Assembly (NCBI RefSeq): GCF_004297125.1
Contig: NZ_SCVD01000033.1
Location: forward strand, 1-64,000
DNA length: 64,000 nucleotides
Source: Phenylobacterium sp.
Lineage (GTDB): Bacteria; Pseudomonadota; Alphaproteobacteria; Caulobacterales; Caulobacteraceae
Direction: 5' to 3'
The notes under the pieces were generated by a model. That model was given only the letters and a program-made list of their open reading frames with translations. It was not told the DNA's origin and ran no database searches. Shown one piece after another: positions 1 to 7,490 of the stretch (the stretch's first letter is position 1; each line of letters begins with the position of its first letter). A program made the translations under genes and the position numbers.

Positions 1-230
1 ACGTCCACCGTGGATTGGCCGCGCTGCAGCGACTCGCGAACGGCATTCAACGACTGGGACGTCGCACGCTGGTTCTGGGCGATAGCCCAGACGGCGCCGT
101 TGTCCTTCGCGTTGTTGATCCTCTTGCCGGTGTTGATCCTCCCCTGGGTGACGTTCAGGTCCGCGTTGGTCGAATTCAGGTTTTGCAGCGCGATCATGGC
201 GCTGACGTTGGTGTTGACCGAATTGGCCAT
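1..230 (-). CDS. Flagellin, N-terminal part (cut by window edge)
   Basis: Structural subunit of the flagellar filament, exported through the flagellar type III apparatus. Only the first 76 or so residues are present; the gene runs off the left edge. Translating the minus strand from the ATG at 230 gives MANSVNTNVSAMIALQNL, then INTGKRINNAKDNGAVWAIA and LQRGQSTVDV, the conserved D0/D1 start of alphaproteobacterial flagellins. A ribosome site (GGAAGG) lies about 9 bases before the ATG and a sigma-54 promoter lies further upstream. The gene sits downstream of flbT-flaF in the same direction, as expected for flagellins whose translation these two proteins control. Which paralogue it is cannot be decided from this fragment. 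Confidence 0.93.
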   Translation of the reverse strand, partial: MANSVNTNVSAMIALQNLNSTNADLNVTQGRINTGKRINNAKDNGAVWAIAQNQRATSQSLNAVRESLQRGQSTVD

Positions 231-305
231 GGGTAGTGCCTTCCATTCTGGAGGGAGTGGTCCGGACTTCTGCCGGCGAGCGATTTTTCGCTCATGCACG
301 ACCAC

Positions 306-320
306 GCAAGGCGCGGGCCA
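306..320 (-). promoter_or_regulatory. Sigma-54 promoter of the flagellin gene
   Basis: On the minus strand the sequence reads TGGCCCG-CGCC-TTGC. This matches the sigma-54 consensus TGGCACG-N4-TTGC with the invariant GG and GC exactly 10 bases apart (GG at 318-319, GC at 306-307). Transcription would begin near 294 and leave a leader of about 65 bases before the flagellin ATG. Late flagellar genes of Caulobacter relatives are known to use sigma-54, so site and gene agree. The start site itself is inferred. Confidence 0.82.
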
Positions 321-461
321 GGATTAACCACGCCGCGCCAGGTCTTTTCCGCATGATTTTATTGGATTTTTTGGAGAACTCGGGTCGCCAGGACTCCCGC
401 CCCACCAGCCATTTCCTGCAGCCCGGCAGATCGTGCCGAGACCGGCCCGGCAAAAATCAAA

Positions 462-486
462 AAGGCCGCGGGGACGCCGCGGCCTT
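462..486 (-). terminator. Rho-independent terminator after flbT-flaF
   Basis: A perfect 10 bp stem (AAGGCCGCGG / CCGCGGCCTT) with a 5-base loop lies 25 bases beyond the flaF stop codon. On the minus strand it is followed by TTTTTGATTTTTG. It separates the flbT-flaF transcript from the separately promoted flagellin gene. Confidence 0.85.
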
Positions 487-510
487 CGAAAATCGGGAGC
501 GCCTGGAGGA

Positions 511-879
511 TCAGGCCGCGGCCTGGGCCCCTTGGCTGGCGAGGCCCTGCATGATCATGCGGTTGATCTCGATCAGGGGCTCGATCTCCTCCTGGTTCCG
601 GATCACCAGGGTCGTGTGCTTGCCGACCCAGATGCTGAGCGAAATGAACGAGGCCCGCAGGGCGGGCGGCAGCCCGTTCTTCGGGTTCGAGCAGTCGGCC
701 GCCAGCGTCGACCACATGCGGCGGTTCCAGTCGAGCGCATCGACCCGCCTGGCGACCTCCGTCCGATCGAGAGTGGCGGCGTCCATCAGCGCGCGGGTGA
801 CCTGCGCGAACAGACGGTATTCCATGTCGCGGGGATTCTCAGCCCGCGTGGCCGCCTGTTGATACGCCTGAAGGGACAT
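511..879 (-). CDS. flaF: Flagellar biosynthesis regulator FlaF
   Basis: A 122-residue protein of the FlaF family, which in Caulobacter and Brucella acts after transcription, together with FlbT, to permit flagellin synthesis and secretion. The start MSLQAYQQAA and the segment SNPKNGLPPALRASFISLSI are typical of the family, and the length is normal. The gene begins inside the end of flbT (41 bp overlap, different frame), so translation is probably coupled. A terminator follows, then the flagellin gene. No membrane segment or signal peptide is seen, consistent with a cytoplasmic protein. Confidence 0.93.
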   Translation of the reverse strand: MSLQAYQQAATRAENPRDMEYRLFAQVTRALMDAATLDRTEVARRVDALDWNRRMWSTLAADCSNPKNGLPPALRASFISLSIWVGKHTTLVIRNQEEIEPLIEINRMIMQGLASQGAQAAA

Positions 880-1264
880 TCCCCAGCCTTTCGTCTTCGT
901 ACTCGATGAGTTTCCGGCAGAGCATCAGCGCCTTGTAGTACTCGCGCGCCATGCAGTGCTTCGAGATGTTCACGCAGTCGGCCAGCACCGAAGGGTTCTG
1001 GATGACCCCCATGAACTCGGTCAGCCGACGAACGAATTCGTCGTAGAAGCGTTCGGCGTTGCCCTCGTCGAGGTACATCATCATCACGGGGAAATAGATC
1101 CGCCGCGCTGGGGTCTGCACATCGTCCGGCTGCAGGATATCCTTCTCGCGAAGGACGGACGCCTTGTTCTGGAGGACAAGCACGGCCCGGCGGTCGCCAT
1201 TCTGAACGACAGCGCCGTTCAGCACGAACTTCTCACCGGGTCTCAGCGATAGCTTCAGCGGCAA
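839..1264 (-). CDS. flbT: Flagellin mRNA regulator FlbT
   Basis: A 141-residue FlbT-family protein. In Caulobacter, FlbT binds the flagellin mRNA leader and represses its translation until the hook is finished. The start MPLKLSLRPGEKFVLNGAV and the block RRIYFPVMMMYLDE are family signatures. It is the promoter-proximal gene of a two-gene unit with flaF. Upstream is a 171 bp divergent region shared with the flagellin glycosyltransferase gene, carrying a CtrA-type box. The target would be the roughly 65-base flagellin leader at about 231-294. Confidence 0.95.
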   Translation of the reverse strand: MPLKLSLRPGEKFVLNGAVVQNGDRRAVLVLQNKASVLREKDILQPDDVQTPARRIYFPVMMMYLDEGNAERFYDEFVRRLTEFMGVIQNPSVLADCVNISKHCMAREYYKALMLCRKLIEYEDERLGNVPSGVSTGGHAG

Positions 1265-1405
1265 AGCCCGCCCCCTGATCTCGGAGCCTGCGAACCAGCG
1301 ATGTGATTCGAATGAACCATAATCGCCCTCCTCAGGCCCGAACGCACCCTAGGCTTACGAGGGACCCGTTAACACGCGATTGCCGGGCGGGATTCTTAGG
1401 CCCTT

Positions 1406-1420
1406 TTAAGCGCGGATTAA
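1406..1420. promoter_or_regulatory. CtrA-type binding site between flbT and the flmG-like gene
   Basis: The sequence TTAA-GCGCGGA-TTAA is an exact TTAA-N7-TTAA match to the CtrA recognition motif of Caulobacter relatives. It lies 16 bases before the TTG start of the rightward gene and about 140 bases from the flbT start. Two GANTC sites (1305-1309, 1391-1395), the CcrM methylation target, lie in the same intergenic region. Cell-cycle control is inferred from the motifs only. Confidence 0.65.
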
Positions 1421-1435
1421 GCATAAGGAGGCCAA

Positions 1436-3262
1436 TTGGCAGGCTATCTGCTGGAGAGCCTGTTCATGCCCGCCAAGGCCCCGACCACCTTCGTGTCCGC
1501 CCTAGCGCTCGACACCGCCGCGGGGCCGGCCGCAGCCACGCCGAAGGCGACGGGCGGCCCCATGGGGGAGGCCGGATCCAAGGAGGCCCTTGCGCGGCTG
1601 ACCTCGGCCATGTCCGAGCTGAAGGCGATCGCCGTCAAGCCGTTGCTGGACCGTGCGGTCCAGGCGCTGAACGCCGAACGAAACCAGGAGGGCGGCGAGT
1701 GGGCGCTGAAGGCTCTCGACAAGGATGAGACCAACGGCTTCGGCTGGTATCTGCTGGCGATCAGCCGCGAGCGGGCGGGCGATTTCGGTTCGGCGATCAC
1801 AGCGTACGAGACGGCCCTTCGCCTGCTGCCGGATCATGCGGAGGTCGCCAACGATCTTGGCCGCCTGGCGTACCGCCTCGGCATGAAATCCCATGCCGAG
1901 AAGCTGTTCCGGCACTTCCTCGTCCGCTACCCGGGTCACCACGAAGGCGCCAACAACCTCGCCTGCGTGCTGCGAGACGACCAGCGGTACGATGAGGCCG
2001 TCGAGCTCCTGCGCCCGGCGATCCTCGCGCGGCCCGACGTCGCCATGCTCTGGAACACGATGGGCACCGTCATGGCGGAGCTGGGCGACTATCCCAATGC
2101 CGAGATCTTCTTCCGCGAGGCCGTGCGGCTTGAGCCGACGTTTCCAAAGGCGCTCTACAATCTGAGCAGCGCGCGACTGTCCCAGGGCGATCCCGACGAG
2201 GCCCTGGTTCTCTGCGACGAAGCCCTCGCCCACGTCCTGGCCGAGGACGAGCGGCAGATGATGCACCTTTCACGCTCGACCATCCTGTTGACGCTGGGCC
2301 GCATTGGCGAGGGCTGGGACGCCTACGAGGCCCGCCTCCACCCGTCCTATGCCGACACGACTCACTTCCTCGTGGATGTGGAGCGCTATCCGGCCGGGGC
2401 CGGCCTCGAGGGCAAGTCCCTGCTGGCCATCGCCGAGCAAGGTCTGGGGGACGAGATCCTGTTCGGCAACGTCCTGCCGAACGCACTGGAGGCCGTGGGG
2501 CCCGAAGGCCGGTTGACCCTCGCGGTCGAGCCCCGGCTGGTTTCGCTGTTCCAGCGGAGCTTCCCGCAGGCCACGGTCGGCGCGCACGCCACCTATCTGA
2601 AGACCGGCCGCACCTACCGAACGCTGCCCTTCGTCACGAACTTCAAGGACTACGACTACTGGACGCCGTTCGGCTCGCTGCTGCGGGAGTTCCGCCGCAG
2701 CATCGGAGCTTTCCCGGACCGCGCGGGCTTCCTGACCCCCGATCCGGTCCGGGTGGCGCACTGGCGCCGCGAGCTGGACACGGCGCCGGCCGGCGTGAAG
2801 GTGGGGCTCCTCTGGAAGAGCAACATCCGCACAGGCGCGCGTCGCCGCTTCTTCTCGCCGTTCGCGGATTGGGCGCCTGTGCTCAGGGCCAGGGGCGTCA
2901 CCCTTATCAACCTGCAATACGGCGACTGCTCGGAAGAGATCGCCCAGGCCGAGCGTGACTACGGCGTCAGCATCTGGACGCCGCCGGGTATCGACCTGAA
3001 GCAGGACCTGGACGATGTTGCGGCGCTCTGCTGCGCGGTGGACCTGGTCGTGGGCTTCTCGAACGCCACGATGAACCTGGCCGCCGGCTGTGGCGCGCCG
3101 ACCTGGCTGATCTCGGTGCCCGGCGCCTGGACCCGCCTGGGGACGGCCCGCTACCCCTGGTACCCGCAGGTACGCACCTTCACCACGCCGGCGTTCGGCA
3201 ACTGGACCCCGGTGATGGAGGCGGTCGGCGAGGCGGTCGAGGCCTTCGCGGCGGAACGCTGA
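1436..3262 (+). CDS. flmG: TPR-containing flagellin glycosyltransferase, FlmG-like
   Basis: A 608-residue protein with tetratricopeptide repeats at about residues 90-280, for example AITAYETALRLLPDHAEVAN and NAEIFFREAVRLEPTFPKAL. A C-terminal glycosyltransferase-like domain (about 330-600) includes VKVGLLWKSN and DLVVGFSNATMNLAAGCGAP. This matches Caulobacter FlmG (formerly FlbA), whose TPRs bind flagellin and whose second domain attaches a nonulosonic acid sugar. The neighbours (flagellin, flaF, flbT, pseF/pseH-like genes) fit. The start is read as TTG because a strong AAGGAGG lies 4 bases before it; the first ATG (1466) has no such site. Family assignment is strong; the exact sugar is unknown. 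Confidence 0.85.
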   Translation: MAGYLLESLFMPAKAPTTFVSALALDTAAGPAAATPKATGGPMGEAGSKEALARLTSAMSELKAIAVKPLLDRAVQALNAERNQEGGEWALKALDKDETNGFGWYLLAISRERAGDFGSAITAYETALRLLPDHAEVANDLGRLAYRLGMKSHAEKLFRHFLVRYPGHHEGANNLACVLRDDQRYDEAVELLRPAILARPDVAMLWNTMGTVMAELGDYPNAEIFFREAVRLEPTFPKALYNLSSARLSQGDPDEALVLCDEALAHVLAEDERQMMHLSRSTILLTLGRIGEGWDAYEARLHPSYADTTHFLVDVERYPAGAGLEGKSLLAIAEQGLGDEILFGNVLPNALEAVGPEGRLTLAVEPRLVSLFQRSFPQATVGAHATYLKTGRTYRTLPFVTNFKDYDYWTPFGSLLREFRRSIGAFPDRAGFLTPDPVRVAHWRRELDTAPAGVKVGLLWKSNIRTGARRRFFSPFADWAPVLRARGVTLINLQYGDCSEEIAQAERDYGVSIWTPPGIDLKQDLDDVAALCCAVDLVVGFSNATMNLAAGCGAPTWLISVPGAWTRLGTARYPWYPQVRTFTTPAFGNWTPVMEAVGEAVEAFAAER

Positions 3263-3322
3263 CCGCGCCCAGGGATTGATCGGGCAGGCGCCAGGACGGC
3301 GCCAGACGCGAGGAGCCCGAAG

Positions 3323-3793
3323 ATGTCCGAATCCCCCGACCTGGATGGCCAGGAAGGCGCCGAGGCGTATGACGCCTTGCTCGACGACGATGGAACCGGC
3401 CTCGGCGAGGAGCGCACCTTCGAGGAGCTCCCGCAGGTCGAGGACCTGACCCAGGTGGACGGCGACCGCGACGACGACGAGGCCTTGGCGCTCGACGCCG
3501 ACGAATTCGATCCCGACGCCGTGGATGACGCCGACACCGAAGAAGACGATGAACTCGACTACCGCGCCGCCACCGCCGAGCGCGAGGACGACCTGGATGG
3601 CCAGGGGCCGGAGGACGGCTTCAACGAGGCCCGCGTCGCCCCCGACGACATCGACGGCCTGGAGGAGACGGGCGACGCGCTCACGGTCGACGGCGGCGAG
3701 GATGACTTCACCAATTTCGAGGCGAGGAAAATCGACGACGCGGACCTGGAAGACCTGGGCTATGCCAAGCCGGACGGAACGGCGAAGGGCTAG
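3323..3793 (+). CDS. Small, strongly acidic protein of unknown function
   Basis: A 156-residue protein made largely of Asp and Glu, with almost no hydrophobic stretches, so probably soluble and disordered. The phrase DLDGQ occurs twice (near residues 6 and 94). The C-terminal end, DDFTNFEARKIDDADLEDL, is less repetitive and could be a binding motif. GAGGAG precedes the ATG. It follows the FlmG-like gene by 60 bases in the same direction and converges on the PseH-like gene, the two stop codons sharing a CTAG. I do not recognise it. Its place in a flagellin glycosylation locus is the only hint of a role. Confidence 0.7.
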   Translation: MSESPDLDGQEGAEAYDALLDDDGTGLGEERTFEELPQVEDLTQVDGDRDDDEALALDADEFDPDAVDDADTEEDDELDYRAATAEREDDLDGQGPEDGFNEARVAPDDIDGLEETGDALTVDGGEDDFTNFEARKIDDADLEDLGYAKPDGTAKG

Positions 3794-4356
3794 GAGAGCT
3801 CGAAGCCCTTTTCGCGCAGGCGCCGCAGGCTCTCGGGCCGCTGCGCCGCCCAATCCTCGGCCAGCAGGCCCAGGCCAACCACGTCGGCCGGCTGACCGTT
3901 TTTCCAAACGTGGGCGCGCAGCAGCGCCTCGCGCCGGAAGCCGAACGATTCGTGCAGCTTCCACACCGCCTCGTTGCCAATCAGCACCTCGCAGCACAGC
4001 TTGTTGAGGCCGTGGTCCGCGAATACATGCTCGATGACCTTGAACTCGACGAAGGCCCCCACGCCCTTCCCGCGGGTCGAACCGTCGGCGAGGTAATAGG
4101 CCCACGAGCATCTCCGGTGCGCCGGCGCGATGTCATAGAGATTGGCTAGGCCGACGGGCCTGTCGTCCACCTGGATGATCCAGTACTTCCGCGCCGGGTC
4201 CGCCATGGCGGCGTTGAACCAGTGCTCGTGCTCGACCTCCGATATCTCATGGTCGCTGTACATCCAGGCGCGGATGTCGGGCAGGTTCCGCCATGTGCGG
4301 AGCCGGCTCATGTCGGACCCCTCGACGGGCCGCAGGACGATGTCTGGCGCGCTCAT
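3790..4356 (-). CDS. pseH: GNAT acetyltransferase, PseH/FlmH-like
   Basis: A 188-residue GNAT-fold N-acetyltransferase. The N-terminal pattern RTWRNLPDIRAWMYSDHEIS followed by EHEHWF is characteristic of PseH, which acetylates the 4-amino group of UDP-4-amino-4,6-dideoxy-AltNAc during pseudaminic acid synthesis. The acetyl-CoA binding region is RGKGVG near residue 95, and the segment NEAVWKLHESFGFRRE is typical of the GNAT C-terminal half. Its ATG overlaps the stop of the PseF-like gene by 4 bp, so the two form an operon. A related amino-sugar substrate cannot be excluded. Confidence 0.82.
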   Translation of the reverse strand: MSAPDIVLRPVEGSDMSRLRTWRNLPDIRAWMYSDHEISEVEHEHWFNAAMADPARKYWIIQVDDRPVGLANLYDIAPAHRRCSWAYYLADGSTRGKGVGAFVEFKVIEHVFADHGLNKLCCEVLIGNEAVWKLHESFGFRREALLRAHVWKNGQPADVVGLGLLAEDWAAQRPESLRRLREKGFELS

Positions 4357-5087
4357 GCGGCGGCTCCGGAGCTGTTGCGTTCGAGGGCGACCACGTCAGC
4401 CGTGGTGAAGTCCGGCTTACCCGGATAGAGCCGCTCGTAGACGTCGCGGACGAACGCCAGATCCTCCGGCAGGTCGACCGTCCACCGCAGATGCGCCAGC
4501 GACACTGGCTGCGAGAGGTAGGCCAGCCGGAATTCGTCGGGCCGCCGGTAGATGAAGGGCGTCACATGCTCCCGTTCGTACGGGTCGGCGGCCTCGCGGC
4601 AGGCGCGCGCCAGCGCCTCGCGGCTCATCACCTCGACGTCCAAGCCGTGCGGATAGGTGCGCACGGCGGGCGTGTTGCTGGCGTAGTCCGCCCCGGCCTC
4701 CCGCCGGCTGTCGATGGTGGCGTCGATCACCGTCCAGTCGGCCAGCGGGCAGTCGGCGGTCAGCCGCACCACCGTGTCGGCCTCCGGGACCAGGGCCATC
4801 GCCCCTCCGAACCTGTCCAGCACGTCGGTCAGCGAGCCGCGAAACACCAGGTGGCCCAGGCCCGCCACATAGTCGGCCAGAGGATCGTCGGACGCGTCGG
4901 TGCTGGTGGCCACCACGATGCGGCCGATGCGCGCGGAGCGGCCCAGGCGCTCGAGCTGCCGGCCGATCATCGGCTCGCCCAGCACCGGCGCCATGACCTT
5001 GCCGGGCAGCCGGCTGGAGGTCATCCGCGCCTGAAGGATCGCCAGGTTCAAGGCATTCGGTCCCGTGATCGCAACAGCTGCACCCAC
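4353..5087 (-). CDS. Sugar cytidylyltransferase, SpsF/PseF-like
   Basis: A 244-residue nucleotidyltransferase of the SpsF/CMP-nonulosonate synthetase type. AILQARMTSSRLPGKVM is the nucleotide-binding loop, followed by TADCPLAD and later RWTVDLPEDL. It would activate a pseudaminic- or legionaminic-type sugar with CTP for transfer to flagellin. It is the first gene of a two-gene operon with the PseH-like gene. The reading frame opens with GTG at 5087, but a GGAGGAG motif sits too far upstream for it; a TTG at 5051, just before the conserved ILQARM, is an alternative. Other steps of the pathway are not in this window. Confidence 0.8.
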   Translation of the reverse strand: MGAAVAITGPNALNLAILQARMTSSRLPGKVMAPVLGEPMIGRQLERLGRSARIGRIVVATSTDASDDPLADYVAGLGHLVFRGSLTDVLDRFGGAMALVPEADTVVRLTADCPLADWTVIDATIDSRREAGADYASNTPAVRTYPHGLDVEVMSREALARACREAADPYEREHVTPFIYRRPDEFRLAYLSQPVSLAHLRWTVDLPEDLAFVRDVYERLYPGKPDFTTADVVALERNSSGAAA

Positions 5088-5236
5088 GACTATTCCGCGT
5101 CTCTCCTCCGGGCAATGGGGCGGCCCCCGCCCTTGCGGAAGCCTGATCGCCCTTGAACATCCGGTACAGGACTATAGGTTGCCCTTAGACAAACAACTGT
5201 TCGAACGTGGGCTTGGCGCCCGCGCGGGGAGCCTAG

Positions 5237-6109
5237 ATGAGCCGTCAGCGTTTCGAGGGGACCGACAACTACGTCGCGACCGAAGACCTTAAGGTGGCGG
5301 TCAACGCCGCCATCGCCCTGGAACGTCCGCTCCTGATCAAGGGCGAGCCCGGCACCGGCAAGACGGTGCTGGCGGAGGAGATCGCCAAGGCGCTGGGGTC
5401 GGACCTGATCACCTGGCACATCAAGTCGACCACCAAGGCCACCATGGGCCTTTACGAGTACGACGCCGTGACCCGCCTGCGCGACAGCCAACTCGGCGAC
5501 GAGCGGGTGAAGGACGTCAAGAACTACATCAAGAAGGGCAAGCTCTGGGAGGCCTTCGAGCACGCCGGCCGGCCCGTGCTGCTGATCGACGAGATCGACA
5601 AGGCCGACATCGAGTTCCCCAACGACCTCCTGCAGGAGCTCGATCGGATGGAATTCTACGTCTACGAGACCAACGAGACGATCAAGGCGGCCGTCCGCCC
5701 GATCGTGATCATCACGTCGAACAACGAGAAGGAGCTGCCCGACGCCTTCCTGCGCCGCTGCTTCTTCCACTACATCCGCTTCCCCGACAGCGAGACGATG
5801 CAGGAAATCGTCGACGTCCACTATCCGGGGATCAAGGCCAAGCTGGTCGCCGAGGCGCTGCGCATCTTCTACGACATGCGCAAGGTGCCGGGCCTGAAGA
5901 AGAAGCCGTCCACGTCCGAACTGCTGGACTGGCTGAAGCTTCTGATGGTCGAAGACATCGACGCCGATGCGCTGGCCGAGAAGGATCCCACCAAGCTGAT
6001 CCCGCCGCTGCACGGCGCCCTGCTCAAGAACGAGCAGGACGTGCATCTGTTCGAACGCCTGGCCTTCCTGGCCCGGCGCGAGGGCGCGGCGCGGCCCGGC
6101 CAGCAGTAA
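5237..6109 (+). CDS. MoxR-family AAA+ ATPase
   Basis: A 290-residue MoxR/CbbQ-type ATPase. Walker A is GEPGTGKT (residues 36-43), Walker B is VLLIDEID (about 114-121) and sensor 1 is IVIITSNNEKELPDAFLRR. Such ATPases usually work as chaperones with a von Willebrand A partner to insert cofactors or assemble complexes. That partner normally lies directly downstream; here the next gene is an unrelated lipoprotein. GGGGAG precedes the ATG. A hairpin with a T-run follows the stop, so it appears to be a single-gene transcript. The client is unknown. Confidence 0.92.
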   Translation: MSRQRFEGTDNYVATEDLKVAVNAAIALERPLLIKGEPGTGKTVLAEEIAKALGSDLITWHIKSTTKATMGLYEYDAVTRLRDSQLGDERVKDVKNYIKKGKLWEAFEHAGRPVLLIDEIDKADIEFPNDLLQELDRMEFYVYETNETIKAAVRPIVIITSNNEKELPDAFLRRCFFHYIRFPDSETMQEIVDVHYPGIKAKLVAEALRIFYDMRKVPGLKKKPSTSELLDWLKLLMVEDIDADALAEKDPTKLIPPLHGALLKNEQDVHLFERLAFLARREGAARPGQQ

Positions 6110-6153
6110 CGCCCCGGCACTCGGCCGTTACGGCGAATTCACTCGCCTTTTCG

Positions 6154-6197
6154 AAGGGCTCCGACCACCCTCCAAGGGAACGGACGGAGCCCTTTTT
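6154..6197 (+). terminator. Terminator-like hairpin overlapping the next gene's ribosome site
   Basis: A 10 bp stem (AAGGGCTCCG at 6154-6163, CGGAGCCCTT at 6185-6194) with a 21-base loop ends in TTTTT. It fits a terminator for the MoxR gene. The right arm contains GGAG, the only ribosome-binding candidate for the ATG at 6199, so the same structure could hide that site on read-through transcripts. Confidence 0.7.
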
Positions 6198-6198
6198 C

Positions 6199-7002
6199 AT
6201 GAAGCCGCTGTACCTCGTCGCCGCCTCGGCCCTGGCCCTGACCGCCGCGGCCTGCGGCCCCAAGGTTCCCGCCGCGCGCGCCGCGCTGGACTGCCCCCAG
6301 ACTCAGGGGGACCTCACCCGCACCTCGGCGTCGCCGGACGGCAAGGCCTGCACCTACACCAACGACGGCGGCGCCGAAGTGACGCTGCAGCTCGTCAACG
6401 TGACCGGCAGCCCCGACGCCACGCTGGCGGGCATTGAGACCACCCTGCTCGCCAACCGCACGGCGCCCGTCGCCGAAGATGCGAAGGACGGGACCAAGGA
6501 GGAGCCGGCCAAGGCCAGCCCCCAGGCCGCCACGGACGCAGAGAAGGCGGCCAAGGAAGCCGCGGACGACACCAAGGGCGTCTCCGTCCAGGTCAGGATC
6601 GACCCGCACGGCAAATCCGGTGTCGTCACCGAGGACGGCGGGACCACCCGCGTGAACCTGCCCGGCATCCATGTCGTCGCCAACGACAACGACGACACCG
6701 CCAATGTGCGCGTGGGCCCGCTCACCATCGACGCCGGCGACGACGGCGCGACAGTGCGAATGCGCCGCGACGTGCGCCTGCGGGGGGAGGCGCTGAGCCG
6801 GGAAAAGCGCGGCCTGCGCGCCATGTTCATCTATACGGGCGACGACCTGCCCGAAGGCTACCGGTTCGTCGGCTACGAGGCCGGCGGCCCCAAGCGCGGC
6901 CCGATCACGGTCGCCGTCGTGAAGTCGAAGACCGAAGGCCCCGACGGCGGCGAGCTGTATCCCGACGTGAAGAAACTGGTCCGCAAGAACGGCGGAGTCT
7001 GA
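6199..7002 (+). CDS. Putative lipoprotein of unknown function
   Basis: A 267-residue exported protein. MKPLYLVAASALALTAAACG is a lipoprotein signal with the lipobox Ala-Ala-Cys at residue 19. A charged, alanine- and lysine-rich linker (about 95-125) separates a small N-terminal domain holding two cysteines (ALDCPQT, GKACTYT) from a C-terminal part with a glycine/aspartate-rich strand region. I recognise no enzymatic motif. It is probably anchored in the outer or inner membrane facing the periplasm. It is followed by an 8 bp hairpin and a convergent gene. Confidence 0.8.
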   Translation: MKPLYLVAASALALTAAACGPKVPAARAALDCPQTQGDLTRTSASPDGKACTYTNDGGAEVTLQLVNVTGSPDATLAGIETTLLANRTAPVAEDAKDGTKEEPAKASPQAATDAEKAAKEAADDTKGVSVQVRIDPHGKSGVVTEDGGTTRVNLPGIHVVANDNDDTANVRVGPLTIDAGDDGATVRMRRDVRLRGEALSREKRGLRAMFIYTGDDLPEGYRFVGYEAGGPKRGPITVAVVKSKTEGPDGGELYPDVKKLVRKNGGV

Positions 7003-7035
7003 ATCTCAAGGGCCTGAAGCATCCGCCGGGACGCC

Positions 7036-7055
7036 GGGTCGGCTCGGGCCGACCC
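7036..7055. terminator. Hairpin between convergent genes
   Basis: A perfect 8 bp stem (GGGTCGGC / GCCGACCC) with a TCGG tetraloop sits between the lipoprotein gene and the convergent gene at 7084. There is no T-run on either side, so intrinsic termination is doubtful. It may stop exonucleases or pause RNA polymerase. Confidence 0.4.
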
Positions 7056-7083
7056 GTGCGCGCCGCGCGAAGGCAGAGGCCGG

Positions 7084-7458
7084 TCAGGCGGCCGGCTGCA
7101 CCTCGACGACCTTGTAGGTCAGCGGCCGGCCATCCTCGTCGGTGACCGTCACGTATTCGCCAACCGCGAACTTGTGCTGGCCCAGGCGGTGGACCGGCTC
7201 GTCGTCGGCGGCGTCATCCTCGTCGTAGTCGAAGAACCAGCGCTGGCCCTTGCGCGCCAGACGGCCGTCGACGGGATCCTCGTCCGGCGCGAACCGGCGC
7301 ACGGTGCAGGCGTCGCGCGCCTTGCCGTAGGCCGCCTCGTCCAGCATCCCGTCCGGCGTCAGCGGCGCGGTCAGCGAATAGCCGCGGTGGTCGTCTCCGC
7401 CGGCGAATTCCGTCCCGGGGTTGCGGGCGAGCCGCATCACGATGCGCGACAAGGACAT
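7084..7458 (-). CDS. Conserved hypothetical protein
   Basis: A 124-residue soluble protein starting MSLSRIVMRLARNPG. The middle contains RRFAPDEDPVDGRLARKGQRWFF and a run of aspartates, and the C-terminal end (FAVGEYVTVTDEDGRPLTYKVVEVQP) looks like a small beta-sheet domain. Codon use is like its neighbours and a GGAGGT lies just before the ATG, so I take it as real. I recognise no function. It sits 32 bases upstream of the universal stress protein's stop, in the same direction, and may be its downstream partner. Confidence 0.72.
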   Translation of the reverse strand: MSLSRIVMRLARNPGTEFAGGDDHRGYSLTAPLTPDGMLDEAAYGKARDACTVRRFAPDEDPVDGRLARKGQRWFFDYDEDDAADDEPVHRLGQHKFAVGEYVTVTDEDGRPLTYKVVEVQPAA

Positions 7459-7490
7459 GAAGTCACCTCCTGGCAGGTCAGATAAGGATT

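Noticed and set aside
1340..1375. GG-N10-GC spacing on the minus strand upstream of flbT as a sigma-54 promoter
   Set aside because: Spacing is right but the flanking bases (GGGTCCC, TAAGC) fit the consensus poorly, unlike the site at 306-320.
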